64,000 nt of DNA from Craspedostauros australis (lineage: Eukaryota; Bacillariophyta; Bacillariophyceae; Mastogloiales; Achnanthaceae): NCBI GenBank assembly GCA_026770025.1, contig JAMXDE010000026.1, positions 124,001-188,000 of the forward strand, given 5' to 3'. A model generated the notes under the pieces. It saw nothing but the letters and a program-made list of their open reading frames with translations. It was not told where the DNA came from and did not search any database. Shown here piece after piece: positions 32,135-43,646 of this stretch. Made by a program: the position numbers and the translations under genes. Every line of letters begins with the position of its first letter. Positions within the stretch are counted from its first letter, which is position 1.

Positions 32135-33618
32135 GGCTGCCTGTGGCTCTTTTCGCTTCCGTGTTCGTTTGGATGGATCTGCTGTGGTTGGCGGCACGGT
32201 ACCAATACAATACAATACAATACGGTACGGTATCGTATGGTACAGTGCAGTACAGTATGATACGAGTACGGTGGTGCCCGAAAGTCAAGCGAACACGGCC
32301 TGCGAATGCCCCTTTGTGCTGCTCAAGCCAACCTCGCCTCCCTTGGTTCGCCTTTGCTTCAGGTGTGGTCCTCTGTTATGGCCATGCGCTTGCTCTGTTT
32401 GTGGATGGAACGGTAGCAACGCTGCAGATGCGTTTCAGCAGGAGCTATGGTGGTGCCTCTTCTCTGCTGGATTTTCTCGTGATCGCGCCGCAGATTCGCT
32501 GCGTTTGGATTTCTGTGTGTTGGCTTCACTCGGAGCCGTTCCTGATCTTTTGGCTGCGTCCTCGGATGGAGGTTCCTTCGTTGATCTGGTTCGCGCCAAA
32601 CTTGAGGCTCTGGTCAGCGGTTTGTGTGCTTTCGCCTCCGACTTCCTTTCCTTTCGTTTTCTTCGCTTTGGTTGCTTTGCCTGTTGCTCTGTCTGTTGCT
32701 CTGCAATGTCCTCTTGCCCTCTTGCTTCCTTGCCCACTCTGCTCTAAATTTGGGTTCCCTTGTCTTTTGTCGGCTTGGCTCGGTTGATGGCTTCTTTGAT
32801 GTTTGTGGTTTGGCAGCTGTCTGTGTGCGGACTGCTCGTGCCTCTCGGTCCCCTCCTTGCCTTCTTGTGGCGTGAGATGTGACGAATTGCCTCTGCGTGC
32901 TTCTTGTGTGGTTTGTCCCATTTGTGCGCAGGTGCGCTTGTGTTCGCCGAGTTCTTGCTGCCAACAACGACGGATGCCACAGAGCAGTACCAACCAACAG
33001 AAGGCGCAAAGTACAGTTCAGTACGAAACGACACCATGGCATCGAACAGACGGCAATACAGTGGATTGAAAAGGAGGACAGACGAGCGCAAAACATGTCC
33101 GAAGCGCGAGAACGCTTCGCGCGGTGCAACTCGTTGATTGAAGTTGTGCTCTTTTTCTCTCTCCGACGCGAAACGCTCGCAAAACTTCTCCGCGCCACTA
33201 GTAGTATGTACACTTGGTGCAGAAAGCGTTCGCCGAAGTCGATAATTAACACGAACTCTCACGTCATCTACGACACCACATCAATTAACGATCGACAATC
33301 ATGCGACAGACTGACGAAGACACATCTGGCCACATCAGCCTCAGTTCTCGAAATTGATTGGGTGTCCCAACCAGTTCCAGTGCACCAAGAATCTTTGCCG
33401 CCTATCTCCAGATTCTGGCGTGCTAGAGTACTCGTACGAGAGTAGATTACAGCGTTCTTGCACAGTAGACCTTTTCATACATTGCGGTAGCCGAATGGGA
33501 GTAGAGCGGAGAATGGAAATATGTATTGACGATGATCATCAGCTCTACACTTCACTCTGAGAACGTGCCCATCATCTTGCTGTAGGACCTTCCCATGAAA
33601 CAACCACCCCCAGGCTGT
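32135..33618. other. Intergenic, PP2C upstream region
   Basis: About 1.5 kb between two minus-strand genes. The PP2C promoter should lie here. A 65-bp tract of thirteen 5-bp units is at 32201-32265, followed by TACGAGTA at 32261-32268; TACTCGTA recurs at 33429-33436. Open frames of about 150-230 codons overlap each other on both strands without any motif, so I call no gene. Confidence 0.5.
32201..32265. repeat. 65-bp degenerate TACNN pentamer tract
   Basis: Thirteen successive 5-bp units, mostly of the form TACNN or TATNN: ACCAA, TACAA three times, TACGG twice, TATCG, TATGG, TACAG, TGCAG, TACAG, TATGA, TACGA. It lies 67-131 bp upstream of the PP2C start codon, in its leader or promoter. Confidence 0.85.
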
Positions 33619-35689
33619 TCATTTCTTCCTGCGTGGCGCCGTGCGGAACTTGGGTTTCTTCTTTCCCTTCTTGTTGGATTTGCCCGGCATGATGGGGGAC
33701 AATACTTCCTGTTCCTGCGGTTGCGGCGGTTGCTCTGCCATGCCGAATGCATCGTCATCGTCATCCCCAAATTCATTCGTTGCGTGCAAGAAATCCATCT
33801 CGTTTTCCATCTCGTTGTCGCCCTCCAGCATGGGATCGGCCTGCATGGCATCCAGTTGGAATGGATCGGTGGCGTCTTGTGAAGGATCATCTTGGGTTTG
33901 CGAAGGATCGTTTTGTTCGTGTTCATTCTCCTGCTGCTGCTGCTTTCGGTACTGCTCCGCTTCGACCTCCCGATCATCGTCGGCATCCTCAAATACCTCT
34001 TCCCATTGCTCTTGCAGGCTCTTGTGAGAAGCACGGGCACCTTCCGCCGCGTGTTCACCGGCATTATGATCGTCATCCGCACCGACGTTGCCGTTCTGTC
34101 CAGCCACTTGCTCCACGACGATTGGCTTGTTCTGATCTTCGATGGACTTTTGGATCTCTTCATCCGTTATCTCGATGTTGAACGCGGATATGTCTGTTTG
34201 TTGGATTGTGTGGGCATTGTATGAGTTGCAAGCAAAGGTGTGGGAGTAGGAATGTGAGAATGTACGGTATGTTAGAGATTAGGGTAGTTGCATCTTGGTT
34301 GTTCACAGGATATTTTCAGATCCACGAACAATGGTGCAGGGAATGGCATTTGCCAGAATCACGCAATGCAATGCCATGCAATCCAATGCCACGCAATGCA
34401 ACAGGATGCCTCACGTATACACAACCAACCAACAATCAACAACGGAAAAGCTTACCAAGCTCGAGCTGATTCTTGGGATGCAACGCCCAGTCGATGAGCT
34501 TCGGATTCTTGTTGAGTTCCGTCGAGTACTTGCGCTTGAGCTGCTTGCGCGAACGTTCGGGGAACATGACCTCCATGGAACAAAAGTCCGTGCCGAGCTG
34601 TCTCAGTGCATGATAGAAGAGCTTGGTCTCCTCCGCCTGCCAATGGTGCGGTGCCTTCTCGGAGACGTTCTTGGTCTTGAAGGAGGAGTAGTTGGCACCG
34701 ATGATGGCCATCGTGGCGTCCTCCTCGATGACCTGACCGAACTCCGCCTCGACCTGCTCAACGGTCTTGCGCGGTTGCACGACCAGACTGGATTCCTGCA
34801 GCACGATTTCGCCGTCCACAATCTGCACGGCTGGTCCATCGTTGGTGGAGGCATTGACTGGCGCATTGGCAGCTGCGGCTTCGGCCGTCTCCGCATCGGC
34901 GTTGTTTCGATTTGCACCAGCCGCAGCACCGCGCGGTTGCGTCTCTTTCTTCTTCTTCCTGCGTACTCTCTTCTTTTTGGACTTGAACGGACCGCAGAAG
35001 GCCATCAACCGCGTGCCGGTCGGGTCTTCGCCCTGCAGCTTCTCCAGCAACGCCTTATCGTGCAGGGCCTTCTGCGCGGCGGCCGCTTTGGCTGCTTCCT
35101 TCGCCGCGGTGGCTTCCTGTTCCGCAGCTGTCTTTGCCGCTTGCTCCTCATCATGCTCGTCCGCCTCTTGATCATCTTTGCTTTGCTCGTCATGTTCGTC
35201 CACATCATCATCATATTCAAGCTCATGTTCGCGATTTCCATCATCGTCAACATTGCGGCCAGCTACCACTAACGCGCCAGCGGTCGCCTCACTCGACGTA
35301 GACGTCGGCCGCTTCCTCCTGCGTTCAATAACAGTGGCGGACTTGGACACCGTCTTGCCCTCGAATTGGCTCAACGATTGCGTCTGCGTCTGCGTCTGAC
35401 TCTGCGTCTGTTTCTGTATCTGCTCACCGCCAACTTCATCGACTCCGAAAGTTGTGGTCTTTCCAATGGCGACGCGACGTCTCTTGGGCGAGATGACGCT
35501 GCCTTTGGCTTTGCCAGGCTTCAGCGCAGACGCATTCTTCACCGCAGCCGGTTTCGAGGCGGTGTCCTTCTTTTTAGCCGATGAAGGTTTGCTCGGGGCC
35601 TTTCTCTTGGCTGGTCGGAAACTGAGCGTCTTCTTCTTGCCCTTCTTCTTGGCCGGTACCAACGCCACCACGGGAGATGCTGATGACAT
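33619..35689 (-). CDS. BDP1: TFIIIB subunit BDP1 (B'')
   Basis: BDP1 joins TBP and BRF in TFIIIB to recruit RNA polymerase III to tRNA and 5S genes. Exons 34456-35689 and 33619-34193 join in phase 1 (GTAAGC..CAG, 262-bp intron) to give 602 residues, close to yeast BDP1 (594). The first 250 residues are Lys/Ala/Gln-rich with basic patches (KKKGKKK, PKRRRVAIGK). The SANT domain sits at about residues 345-405: HHWQAEETKLFYHALRQLGTDF, MFPERSRKQLKRKY and NPKLIDWAL, a clean match to the BDP1 SANT signature, including the GTDF and RSRKQLKRK blocks. The tail is acidic and Gln-rich and ends in a basic cluster (APRRKK). The intron contains eight GCAAT-type pentamers. The gene is divergent from the MgtE-type gene. 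Confidence 0.92.
34363..34402. repeat. Degenerate (GCAAT)8 tract in BDP1 intron
   Basis: Eight 5-bp units (GCAAT, GCAAT, GCCAT, GCAAT, CCAAT, GCCAC, GCAAT, GCAAC) lie inside the 34194-34455 intron, in strict 5-bp phase. Confidence 0.85.
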
Positions 35690-36798
35690 ATTGTTGCGTG
35701 CTTCGCAGTGTGGTGTGATGCGATGAGGTCGCTACTGTTCTCGTGTTTGTTGCCCCAACTCCTGAGCGTTTGGCTCCTGCTTCTGCTCTGTCAGAATCCT
35801 TCGGGACTTCGAATGCCTGCAGATCAGAGACCTGATTGGAACTGGGTGGGATCTTGTCGCAACAGTGCTCTTGGCATCAACTTGGATGATGGATTGATTG
35901 GTTGATCGGCGCAATCGTCAACAAGATGATCAAGAGGATAGGAACTTCGCCAACAACAACAACAACAACGACGACGCTTCTGCTGTTCTCGAGTTCCATT
36001 CCGCACAAACACGCAACGAACGAAACGATTTTCGCGCCAGAATTGCGTGTTGTTGGCGCGACAGTGATCAAGTTAGTCGTAAATGGCGGGACTTGACATG
36101 ACTCGTTACACGTGATTCGAGGTTGGTCACGATTCAATGCCATTCGCGACTCATGAATGACGACAAAAAGCGTGTTGGGCGAAGCGTGTTGGGCGAAGCG
36201 TGTTGAAGTTCCCACGACGCGAAACATCACACGCAAAACGAGTTCTTGGCACGAGACGCTTCACCACTTCCCATCTCCCGAAGTGTCTCGACAAGTGTCG
36301 GAGGCACGCGAGTCTCCTTGACACATGTGTTGCGAGAAAAGAACCCTGACAGAAGAGAGAGATCAGAACAAACCTGGTGCCCGATTGGTGGTGATCACAA
36401 AAAGGGAACCAAGAACAGCAGCACCAGCGTCAGCATCAGCATCAGCATCAGAGCTTCTGAAGTCGCAGGCAACCATACCCCACTTCACATCATTCCAGTT
36501 GCACCGTGAGCGTATTCAGTAGCTCCAAGCGACATACTCCACATACGGACGAACACACGCCAGTCACCGAGTCGCAGTGTGCAAGTAGAGTATCACACAA
36601 GGAGAGCACCTTCAAGACAAGCCTCATTCATTCATCTCATCGGTGCGAGTCACAAGGCAGGACGAGACAATGCATCCATCATCATCGTCGTCATCGTTGC
36701 AATCATCATCCAACAGAACAGTCACAACATCCAGAAGGAATCATCAGCAAGCATCGAGACGATCGGCACGGTCCAACACAAGGAAGTCAGGAATCGCA
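35690..36798. promoter_or_regulatory. Divergent upstream region, BDP1 and MgtE-type genes
   Basis: About 1.1 kb between outward-facing start codons. It contains an (AAC)n run at 35951-35969 and a 14-bp tandem repeat at 36170-36208. No gene is supported. Confidence 0.55.
36170..36208. repeat. 14-bp tandem repeat, 2.8 copies
   Basis: The unit GCGTGTTGGGCGAA occurs twice exactly at 36170-36183 and 36184-36197, followed by a partial copy to 36208. It lies about midway between the BDP1 and MgtE-type start codons. Confidence 0.9.
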
Positions 36799-38241
36799 AT
36801 GATGCCACTGATACGTGTATTCGCAGTGACCCTCCTGGTCGTGCTCCTCCAAACGCGGCCAACCAATGCATGGATGGCCCCATTATTATTCCGCTCCGTA
36901 CCTATGACAGCACCAACATCAGCGGCAACGTCAGCAGTCTTCCAAAAGAGAAAGATTGTCAAAAGATCTCGCAAGCTTTCGTCTCAATCCAATTCATTGC
37001 GCGACATAGCCCAACGCTCCACGCAACTGCGCAGCACCCACAACAACATCGATCCACGCGCAGGAGTCAACGGCATCAACGGAAGCAACGGTATCAACGG
37101 CATCAACGGCATCAACGGCATCAACAGCAGCGCCCCGGATAAGGAGAGTTTCGATAGCGTCCATTCCGAAAATAAATATCTGCGGCTCAAATTGGAGGAG
37201 CTGCAAAAGGAGAACGATCTGCTCAAGATCAACCGCATCATCCTGGAGAAATTCGAAGGCGAGGATTGGGAGGATCTTGCCTTCGATGGAACGAAGCATT
37301 ACTATCAGACGCATCCCAACGGAGTGCGTGATGATATTCAAGTTGTCAGTATCGCTGCCGATGCCACGAATGGCGACACCGTAGATGCTACTGCCAATGG
37401 CAGTGCGAGGCAAGCAAAGTACGAAGTGTTGTGCGATGACGACGAGGAAGGTACGGATAGACACCTTTTGCTGGGTTCGTTTTGCGCCTGTGATGTTCAC
37501 TCGATGCACTCCCAATTGTGCTGATCACACTGTTGGAATGCGTCCACATCTTCATCTTCTTGTCCACTCACACAATGCAATGTAACTACATTCTGCACTA
37601 TTCGTTATTCCATTCGCCATATGGTATTCATGCACACAGACGGCTGTCCAGTGGAACCCGCCATCTCGTTCGGCACGGCGCTGCGCGATCGCGCCTACTG
37701 GCTCGTCGGCCTCCTCATCATGCAATCCTTATCCGGCATCATCCTGAGCCACAACGAGGCCCTGCTGGCCAACCATCCCGTCATCATCTACTTCCTCACC
37801 ATGCTCGTGGGCGCCGGCGGCAATGCCGGCAACCAAGCCAGCGTGCGCGTCATCCGCGGCCTGGCTCTGGGCACGCTCAACGACGCCACGCGCAAGCAAT
37901 TCCTGATACGCGAGTTCAAGATGGCAGCGGCGCTGTCCGTGATTCTCAGCGTGACCGGATTCTGCCGCGCCATCTTCTTCCGCACGCCCATGGCGGAGGC
38001 ACTGACCGTCACGGCGGCGTTGGCAGCCATAGTCTTCAGCAGCATCGTGCTGGGCGCCATTCTGCCCATCGTGCTGGAGTGGTGCGGCGTGGATCCGGCC
38101 CATTCCTCCACTAGTATCCAGGTCATCATGGATATTCTAGGCGTCGTCATGGCCGTGACCATCTCGCGGTTCATGCTGGACGGGCCGCTCGGCGAGTATA
38201 TCGTCTCGAGGTTATCGGGTTTGGCATTCTTTGCAACATGA
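36799..38241 (+). CDS. MgtE-type Mg2+ transporter, probably plastid-targeted
   Basis: Exons 36799-37450 and 37640-38241 join in phase 1 (GTACGG..CAG, 189-bp intron) to give 417 residues from the ATG at 36799. An ATG at 36670 also lies in frame, but 36799 places a clean signal peptide at the N-terminus (MMPLIRVFAVTLLVVLL) with cleavage TNA|W. An aromatic residue at +1 followed by a Ser/Thr/Arg-rich segment is the diatom plastid presequence pattern. A repeated Ile-Asn-Gly run (about residues 90-112) and a short coiled coil (about 122-152) precede the single MgtE domain (about 225-417) of five helices. That domain has AGGNAGNQASVRVIRGLALG, the family signature, and the Asp of VIMDILGVVMAV. The bacterial CBS/N domains are absent, as in plant and SLC41-like members. 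Mg2+ or Co2+ is the expected substrate. Confidence 0.85.
37069..37128 (+). repeat. Coding ATCAACGGC repeat
   Basis: A 9-bp unit coding Ile-Asn-Gly is repeated in tandem, with small changes, inside exon 1 of the MgtE-type gene. It gives a low-complexity linker between the presequence and the coiled coil. Confidence 0.8.
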
Positions 38242-39211
38242 ACTTGATCGATGAATTGAATTGATGAAGATGATTGGATATGACAAGGTGATGCAATGGA
38301 ACGCAATGCAACGTCAGGCGAGGTTACCAATGAATGAACGCATTCACTCGCTCATTGCTAGATTGCCAAATTAATGCGAAGGAGAGTTCGAAGATTTCAA
38401 GACATGAATGGAGATTGAAGTCGGATGAAAGACAAGGAATGGATAGAAGTACAACAGGTGCTGCGAAAGAGATGGTGCCATGGCAACTTCCGAATCAAAA
38501 CCAGATGAACACGTGGCGAAGAAGGTCACGATCGTTTGGTACGCGTAAACTCTAGAGATGAGGAACGTATCGCATTTCGGTGCTCCCACGGCTATTGCTT
38601 GTACTCTTCGTGGCATGGAACTGTAATGCTCTGATGGTCGCACGCTACTCGTCCTAGTGTGATGACTTGATGAGAATGTTTGCAGAATAGTATTCTAGTA
38701 GCAGAAGTATTCATGCAACGCCAATACTCGCAGACTGGGTGGTACGAATACGTACAGCAGATGGTGTGGAGGATGTTTGCGGATAGAAATGCCGTTACGA
38801 TCGTTATTTTCCAACAAGACGGATCGCGACTCCACGAGGACCAACCAAATGTGCCAATCCGTCAGAATTCGAAGCGGGAAGAGATTCGGAAACTCCCAAC
38901 ATCAACCTCTCGACATCAAAAATCAGCGAATCAACGCATCAAGAATCGTTGCAGAAAGAGACAGTTGGCACATCATGACAACAGCGCATCAAGAAGACCA
39001 ATCACACAACCAACGTCGGAGGGCATACGAATACTCGCACAAGCAGCTCGTCTAGTATAATATTATTATAGCCATATAATAATAGACACAGGCAGAGTGC
39101 GAGTGGAGCAAGCAAACACCAGAGTGCTCTATTAGTAGTGCGACCAATCTCATCAAGACAACGACGATATCAATAACAACAAGAACGATAGCAAAAACAA
39201 CCACACCAACG
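38242..39211. other. Intergenic, tandem plus-strand genes
   Basis: About 1 kb with no recognised gene. Pentamers GCAAT, GGAAC, GCAAT and GCAAC lie in tandem at 38293-38312, just after the MgtE-type stop codon. Confidence 0.5.
38293..38312. repeat. Degenerate (GCAAT)4 tract
   Basis: Four 5-bp units in phase, about 50 bp past the MgtE-type stop codon, with the same unit as the BDP1 intron tract. Confidence 0.75.
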
Positions 39212-41018
39212 ATGGCTAGGATGTTGCGAAGCTCGCTGTCGCTGCTGGTGCTCGGCACAATCCTGCAGTCCGCAGTCGGCAGATCGGCTGCTGGGTTCGG
39301 ATCTCGGCTTGCGGAGTCGCCGTTTGGAATCTCCACCAGATCACCATCGACGTTGCCCAGCAGCACAGATCCCTTTTCCACCGACTATTCCGAAATTCAG
39401 TCATATGGCCGAACATCGGCAGAAGTGCAGAGCGAGCAGCATGAGCATGAGCATGCGCAGCAGTCTCATTCACGACGACAAAGACGGACACGACGATCTG
39501 CATCCCGGCACAATGAGAGAGACTACATGTCCGCCATTCAATGCAGCAGCAGCCGCCGCAGCTCCAGCGTCAAGAGAAGCAGATCGGCAAAGGCTGCAAA
39601 GACCGTGATCCCGGCCAGCGCCATCGTGATGGGCGTGCGACCGCTGGTGTTCTGGGAGAACATGGTCTGCGGCGCCATCTCCCGCAGCATCGCGCAGACC
39701 GTCATGCACCCGGCCAACACGATGAAGACCATCCTGCAATCGTCCCGCGCCTCCGAGGCCATCACGTTCCGATCCCTGCTGGCCCCCAAAATGATCGGCA
39801 CCCTGACGCGCGGCGCCGGTGCCAACTTCGTGCTCAGTGTCCCGCACGGGGCGCTCAACTTTGCCGTGCTGGAATTCGTGCGCGGCAGGCTCAACGAGGC
39901 CATCACGACGGTGCCGATGCTGGCGGCGCGCGCCGAGTCCATCGGGCCGGGCCTCGACTTCATGTCGTCCGCCATCTCGACCATATGCTGCTCAATCGTG
40001 TCGACGCCGCAGATGATGATCACGGACAACATCATGGCGGGAAATTATCCGAATCTGATCCAGGCGACGGGCGGGCTGTACCGGCAACGCGGGGTGTTGG
40101 GATTCTACACGGGCTGGTGGCCGGGGTTGGTTGGCAAGATTCCCAGCTATGTGAGTATTCCACTGTGATTTGTGTCTTTTGATTGTTGCGCGTGCAATTG
40201 GTACAGTGCAATAGGCGCAGTACTTCCGTTGGAGAATGCGTGGCGCGATGGAAGATCGAAGAGGGGATTGTTTGCAGACTGATCTTGAGCGTGTTATCAT
40301 GGGTGCTATGATCCGGCGTTCAGCGTAGGAGTGGACATTGATGCACAGAAAGATTGGAGTGCGAACTCATTTGCTCTGCTTGGGTGAAAAAGGAACCATC
40401 ATGGCAATGCGCTGTTGGATGGATGTGCTAATGCATGTGGAGGCTCGCTGGACTTGTTTGAATTCATCGCTCGCTCATACATCTTCTGCACATGTACGAG
40501 TATCCTCACTCTCTTCGACCAACAAATGAACAATTGCTTTGCTCGATACCATATTCGCATATCCATACGCACATGTACATCCCTGCGCACATCCTGACGT
40601 TGTCCTGACACAGGCGCTGACATGGACGTTCTTCCAGCAACTCAAACAGCTGCGCGACAAGCTCTCGAATCGACCCGCCCACAACTACGAGAACACCATC
40701 ATGGGCTGCGTGGCCAGCGCCACGACCGTCTGCATCATGATGCCGATGGACACCATCAAGACAAGGCTCGTGACGCAGGGCAGCGCCGCGGCCGCCAACG
40801 TGCCCTACAAGGGCATCATCGACTGCGCAGCGCGCGTGGCACGTGAGGAAGGTTTGCGGACCTTCTACCGTGGTCTGGCACCGCGTCTCATCAGCGTCGT
40901 GCCCATGATCGGCATACAGTTCGGCGTGTACGAGGCCATGAAGAAGGTGATGCTGAAGCGCAACAACCAAAAGAAGAAGAAACAGCTCATGGAGAATGGC
41001 GGATCGGACTTTGCCTAA
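39212..41018 (+). CDS. Mitochondrial carrier family protein with secretory-type presequence
   Basis: Exons 39212-40150 and 40614-41018 join in phase 0 (GTGAGT..CAG, 463-bp intron) to give 447 residues. The carrier fold covers about residues 145-435 with three repeats. The third has the full PMDTIKTRL motif and GLRTFYRGLAPRL. The first has MHPANTMKTIL, with the usual Asp changed to Asn. The second is weak (STPQMMI). Carriers have no cleaved leader as a rule. Here residues 1-24 look like an ER signal peptide (LSLLVLGTILQSAVG) with RSAAGF just after, followed by about 110 Ser/Arg/His-rich residues, the layout of a diatom plastid presequence. It may therefore serve the plastid envelope rather than mitochondria; substrate unknown (nucleotide, SAM or other). 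The intron holds TACGAGTA at 40495. Confidence 0.82.
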
Positions 41019-42041
41019 TGATGGAGAGGCTGAAGAGGCTGAGACAAAAACAGAGACAGAGCGTGGTTGGGTTTGGCCAGACAACAGACAGAAAGACAGC
41101 AGGAGGGTTGTAAGCCTTCATTGCAAGCCGACAGGAAGCGCGCACCGCAATCTTATTCAAGTTTGCCGCACCGCGCCACCAACAACGACATAAAGAACGG
41201 TATCATTGGTAATACGAGTACACAGTCTGTCGTTTGTTCCTCCCGAGTCTCCATCCATCAAGTTGCAATACTGCAACAGAGAGAGAGCAAGTATGAGTAC
41301 TGGTACACTATTGCTTGTTTTATTTTGTTTTGTTGGTTTTATCTTTGTGCTTCTGCTTTTTGTTTTCACCCCAGGTTTTTGTTCAGTTCGACTTTAGTTC
41401 CGTTGCCTTGGTTGATCGGTGAAGCCTTTGCAGTGCTCCTATGCTCTCTTGGTCTCACTTAGCATCACATTGCGTTACACCACGTCACAATTGTTGCCCC
41501 TCATCACCGAGAAAGCATGCGAGTGTTGCTGTCTTGTTTGTTTCGATGAATTCGCCGCTCTTCACGGACACTGATCTGCCCAGAAGCATCATCTTTCCTC
41601 CCACAGCTGACACCCACGCTTAGATTCGTTGATTCCACGTTGCAAATCAACTCCAGATGTCCAGCACCGTAGTCCACAATAAAGCACTTGCCACGTGTCA
41701 TGTATGGTTGAGAAACCAGGAGTAGTCTTCCAGCCGATGCCTGCGATATTCCATCCTTCCACCTCGCCCCAAATCAGCAAGCGCAGTGTTGTTCAGCTGG
41801 ACGAGACTAGTTTGTTGGCACGGTGATATGACTGCACCCTCCACGTTGCACCCATGCACGTTTTCGGGAGATAGTGACACGCGGGTCAACTCAAGACAAT
41901 CTCCTCATGGCCAAACACCCTTTGCCGATCAATGCAGCGAAAGCGATGACTGTGCGAGTAGAGCATGGCCATGTTGCCGTTGGTTGCAGTTGGTTGTCAT
42001 CGGTGTCATGCTGTGATACGCGCCGGCAACGATAGCCGCGC
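41019..42041. other. Intergenic, convergent 3' ends
   Basis: About 1 kb between the stops of the carrier and NF-YB genes. TACGAGTA is at 41213-41220. Nothing gene-like is seen. Confidence 0.55.
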
Positions 42042-42839
42042 TCACGATGGCGGCACGTTTCCAGTTGTGTCTGTCATGGAGTGTGCCATGCGGAGGGAGG
42101 CGGAGTGCTTGTCCGGTTTGTCACCCCGCACGGCCTCGCGGTACTTGTTGAGATAGAGCTTGAGCGGCTCCACGTACTTGTCAAACCCCAGAGTGGACAT
42201 GGCCCACAGCAAGTCGTCGCCGTTGATCGTTTTCCTCTTCTCCTGGAGGCACTTGTCGCTCGCTTCCGATGTGATGAAGGAGATGAACTCGGAGACGCAT
42301 TCCTGGACAGTCTCCTTGGAGTCCTTGGCGATTTTGGCATTCTCCGGCAGCGTGTTTTTCATGATGCGTGCGATGTTGGCGATTGGCAAGTAGCGGTCCT
42401 GTCATGTTGTCATTTGCGTTGGATGATGATCGATCGGTACGAAGGAGCAGTTGGACATAAACGCGACGCAGGAAGACTACGTGTGAGCAATGGTGCCAAT
42501 GCCGAGACTTTGGGTGGCATTTGTGTCATTGGATACATCATCATCATCATCATCATCGTCATCAAAATCTTGCGCACGGAAAGACGCAGTCAAGCCGAGT
42601 CAGGCCCGTTGCGACACAGCATCAGGCACTGCGATGCATCGCAACACATCCCCATTCTCGTGTGGTACATCACATCCCAATCGGCAGTGCCTCACGAATC
42701 ACTCCACACGTCTCGCCAATCAATGAGTCAATGAGTCAACCAAGCAATTGCTACTCACTTGTTCGCGAATCTCTTCGTAATCGTCACCAGGCGAGACCTT
42801 GGAGTCCGCGACTATCGATGATGTTGGAATGTCGGACAT
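42042..42839 (-). CDS. NFYB: NF-Y subunit B (HAP3/CBF-A) transcription factor
   Basis: The histone-fold subunit of the CCAAT-binding trimer. Exons 42759-42839 (27 codons) and 42042-42398 join in phase 0 (GTGAGT..CAG, 360-bp intron) to give 145 residues. The junction restores the invariant block [17 protein letters not shown]. The rest of the core is intact: [46 protein letters not shown] and [15 protein letters not shown]. The domain occupies about residues 25-115. A short tail rich in Ser, Thr and Met follows. The intron contains a (CAT)n microsatellite at 42535-42564. Repeated GAATGT-like units lie immediately upstream of the start codon. Confidence 0.95.
42535..42564. repeat. (CAT)n microsatellite in NF-YB intron
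   Basis: About ten trinucleotide units (CAT/ATC phase) with one CGTC interruption, inside the 42399-42758 intron. Confidence 0.85.
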
Positions 42840-43646
42840 GATTGCGTTCAATGTGAATGTGAATTGAATGTGAATGGAATGCGAGCGTAGCAGGATAGAG
42901 AGGCAGCGAGCACTTCGAGTATACTGTAGTAGCTGTGGCGGAGCGCGTCGGGTACAGCACTTCGGTCTCGAGTTGCTCGGTTGCGCGCAGTTGAGTTGAG
43001 TTGAGCTGAGCGGATGTCCAACTTGTTCCGTGCTTGTGACCGCTGCGTTGCTTCTATTGGATCGCGTTTTTGCAATCGCTCTTTTGGTATCCTTTCGTTA
43101 TAGCTCGTGCTTCTGTGCTTCTCTCCGTCTCTTGATGTCTTTTCCTTGATGTGTTGTTGGTTGTTGGATGCAGGATGTGCGATCCGCATTGCACTTCGTT
43201 GTTCCAAACGCCAACCAACAAATCGAAGCGCCCAGCCAACACCACGATCGCAATCGTGATCTTGTGATGCGTTTCGTTCTGTTTGTCTTGTTCGATTTGA
43301 CTTTGTTTGCTGTCAGAATTCCGCGTGGAAGGTAGGAACCGAATCTCGTTCTTTGTCTCCGCGTATACACGGACAGACTCTATCGGTGACGAAAAGTATT
43401 CATCTCGAAACGAGAAGAATGTTTTTTGGCAGAAACCGTTTTGGAAATCTGGCGTATTCAATTCAGGCAAAATGTGACGATCGAGATTTCTGCCAACAAC
43501 CACAACTGAGGTGACAACTCTCGAGGGGAACGGAGAACGCTCCGTGCTCCTCGATGACAAGCGATGATTAGGTCAGAGCGAAGTCTTTGCAGAGCAATAT
43601 AATAGGATTGTTCTGTCATCATCCGTATATTATTACAGGCATTCGC
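42840..43646. other. Intergenic, NF-YB upstream region
   Basis: About 0.8 kb between two minus-strand genes. GAATGT-like units occur just upstream of the NF-YB start codon, and (TTGAG)3-CTGAG is at 42991-43010. No gene is recognised. Confidence 0.5.
42991..43010. repeat. (TTGAG)3-CTGAG tract
   Basis: Four 5-bp units in phase, about 150 bp upstream of the NF-YB start codon. Confidence 0.8.

Noticed and set aside
32055-32747. 230-codon plus-strand frame upstream of and overlapping the PP2C start
   Set aside because: It overlaps PP2C exon 1 antisense and the TACNN repeat; Cys/Phe/Ser-rich translation without motifs.
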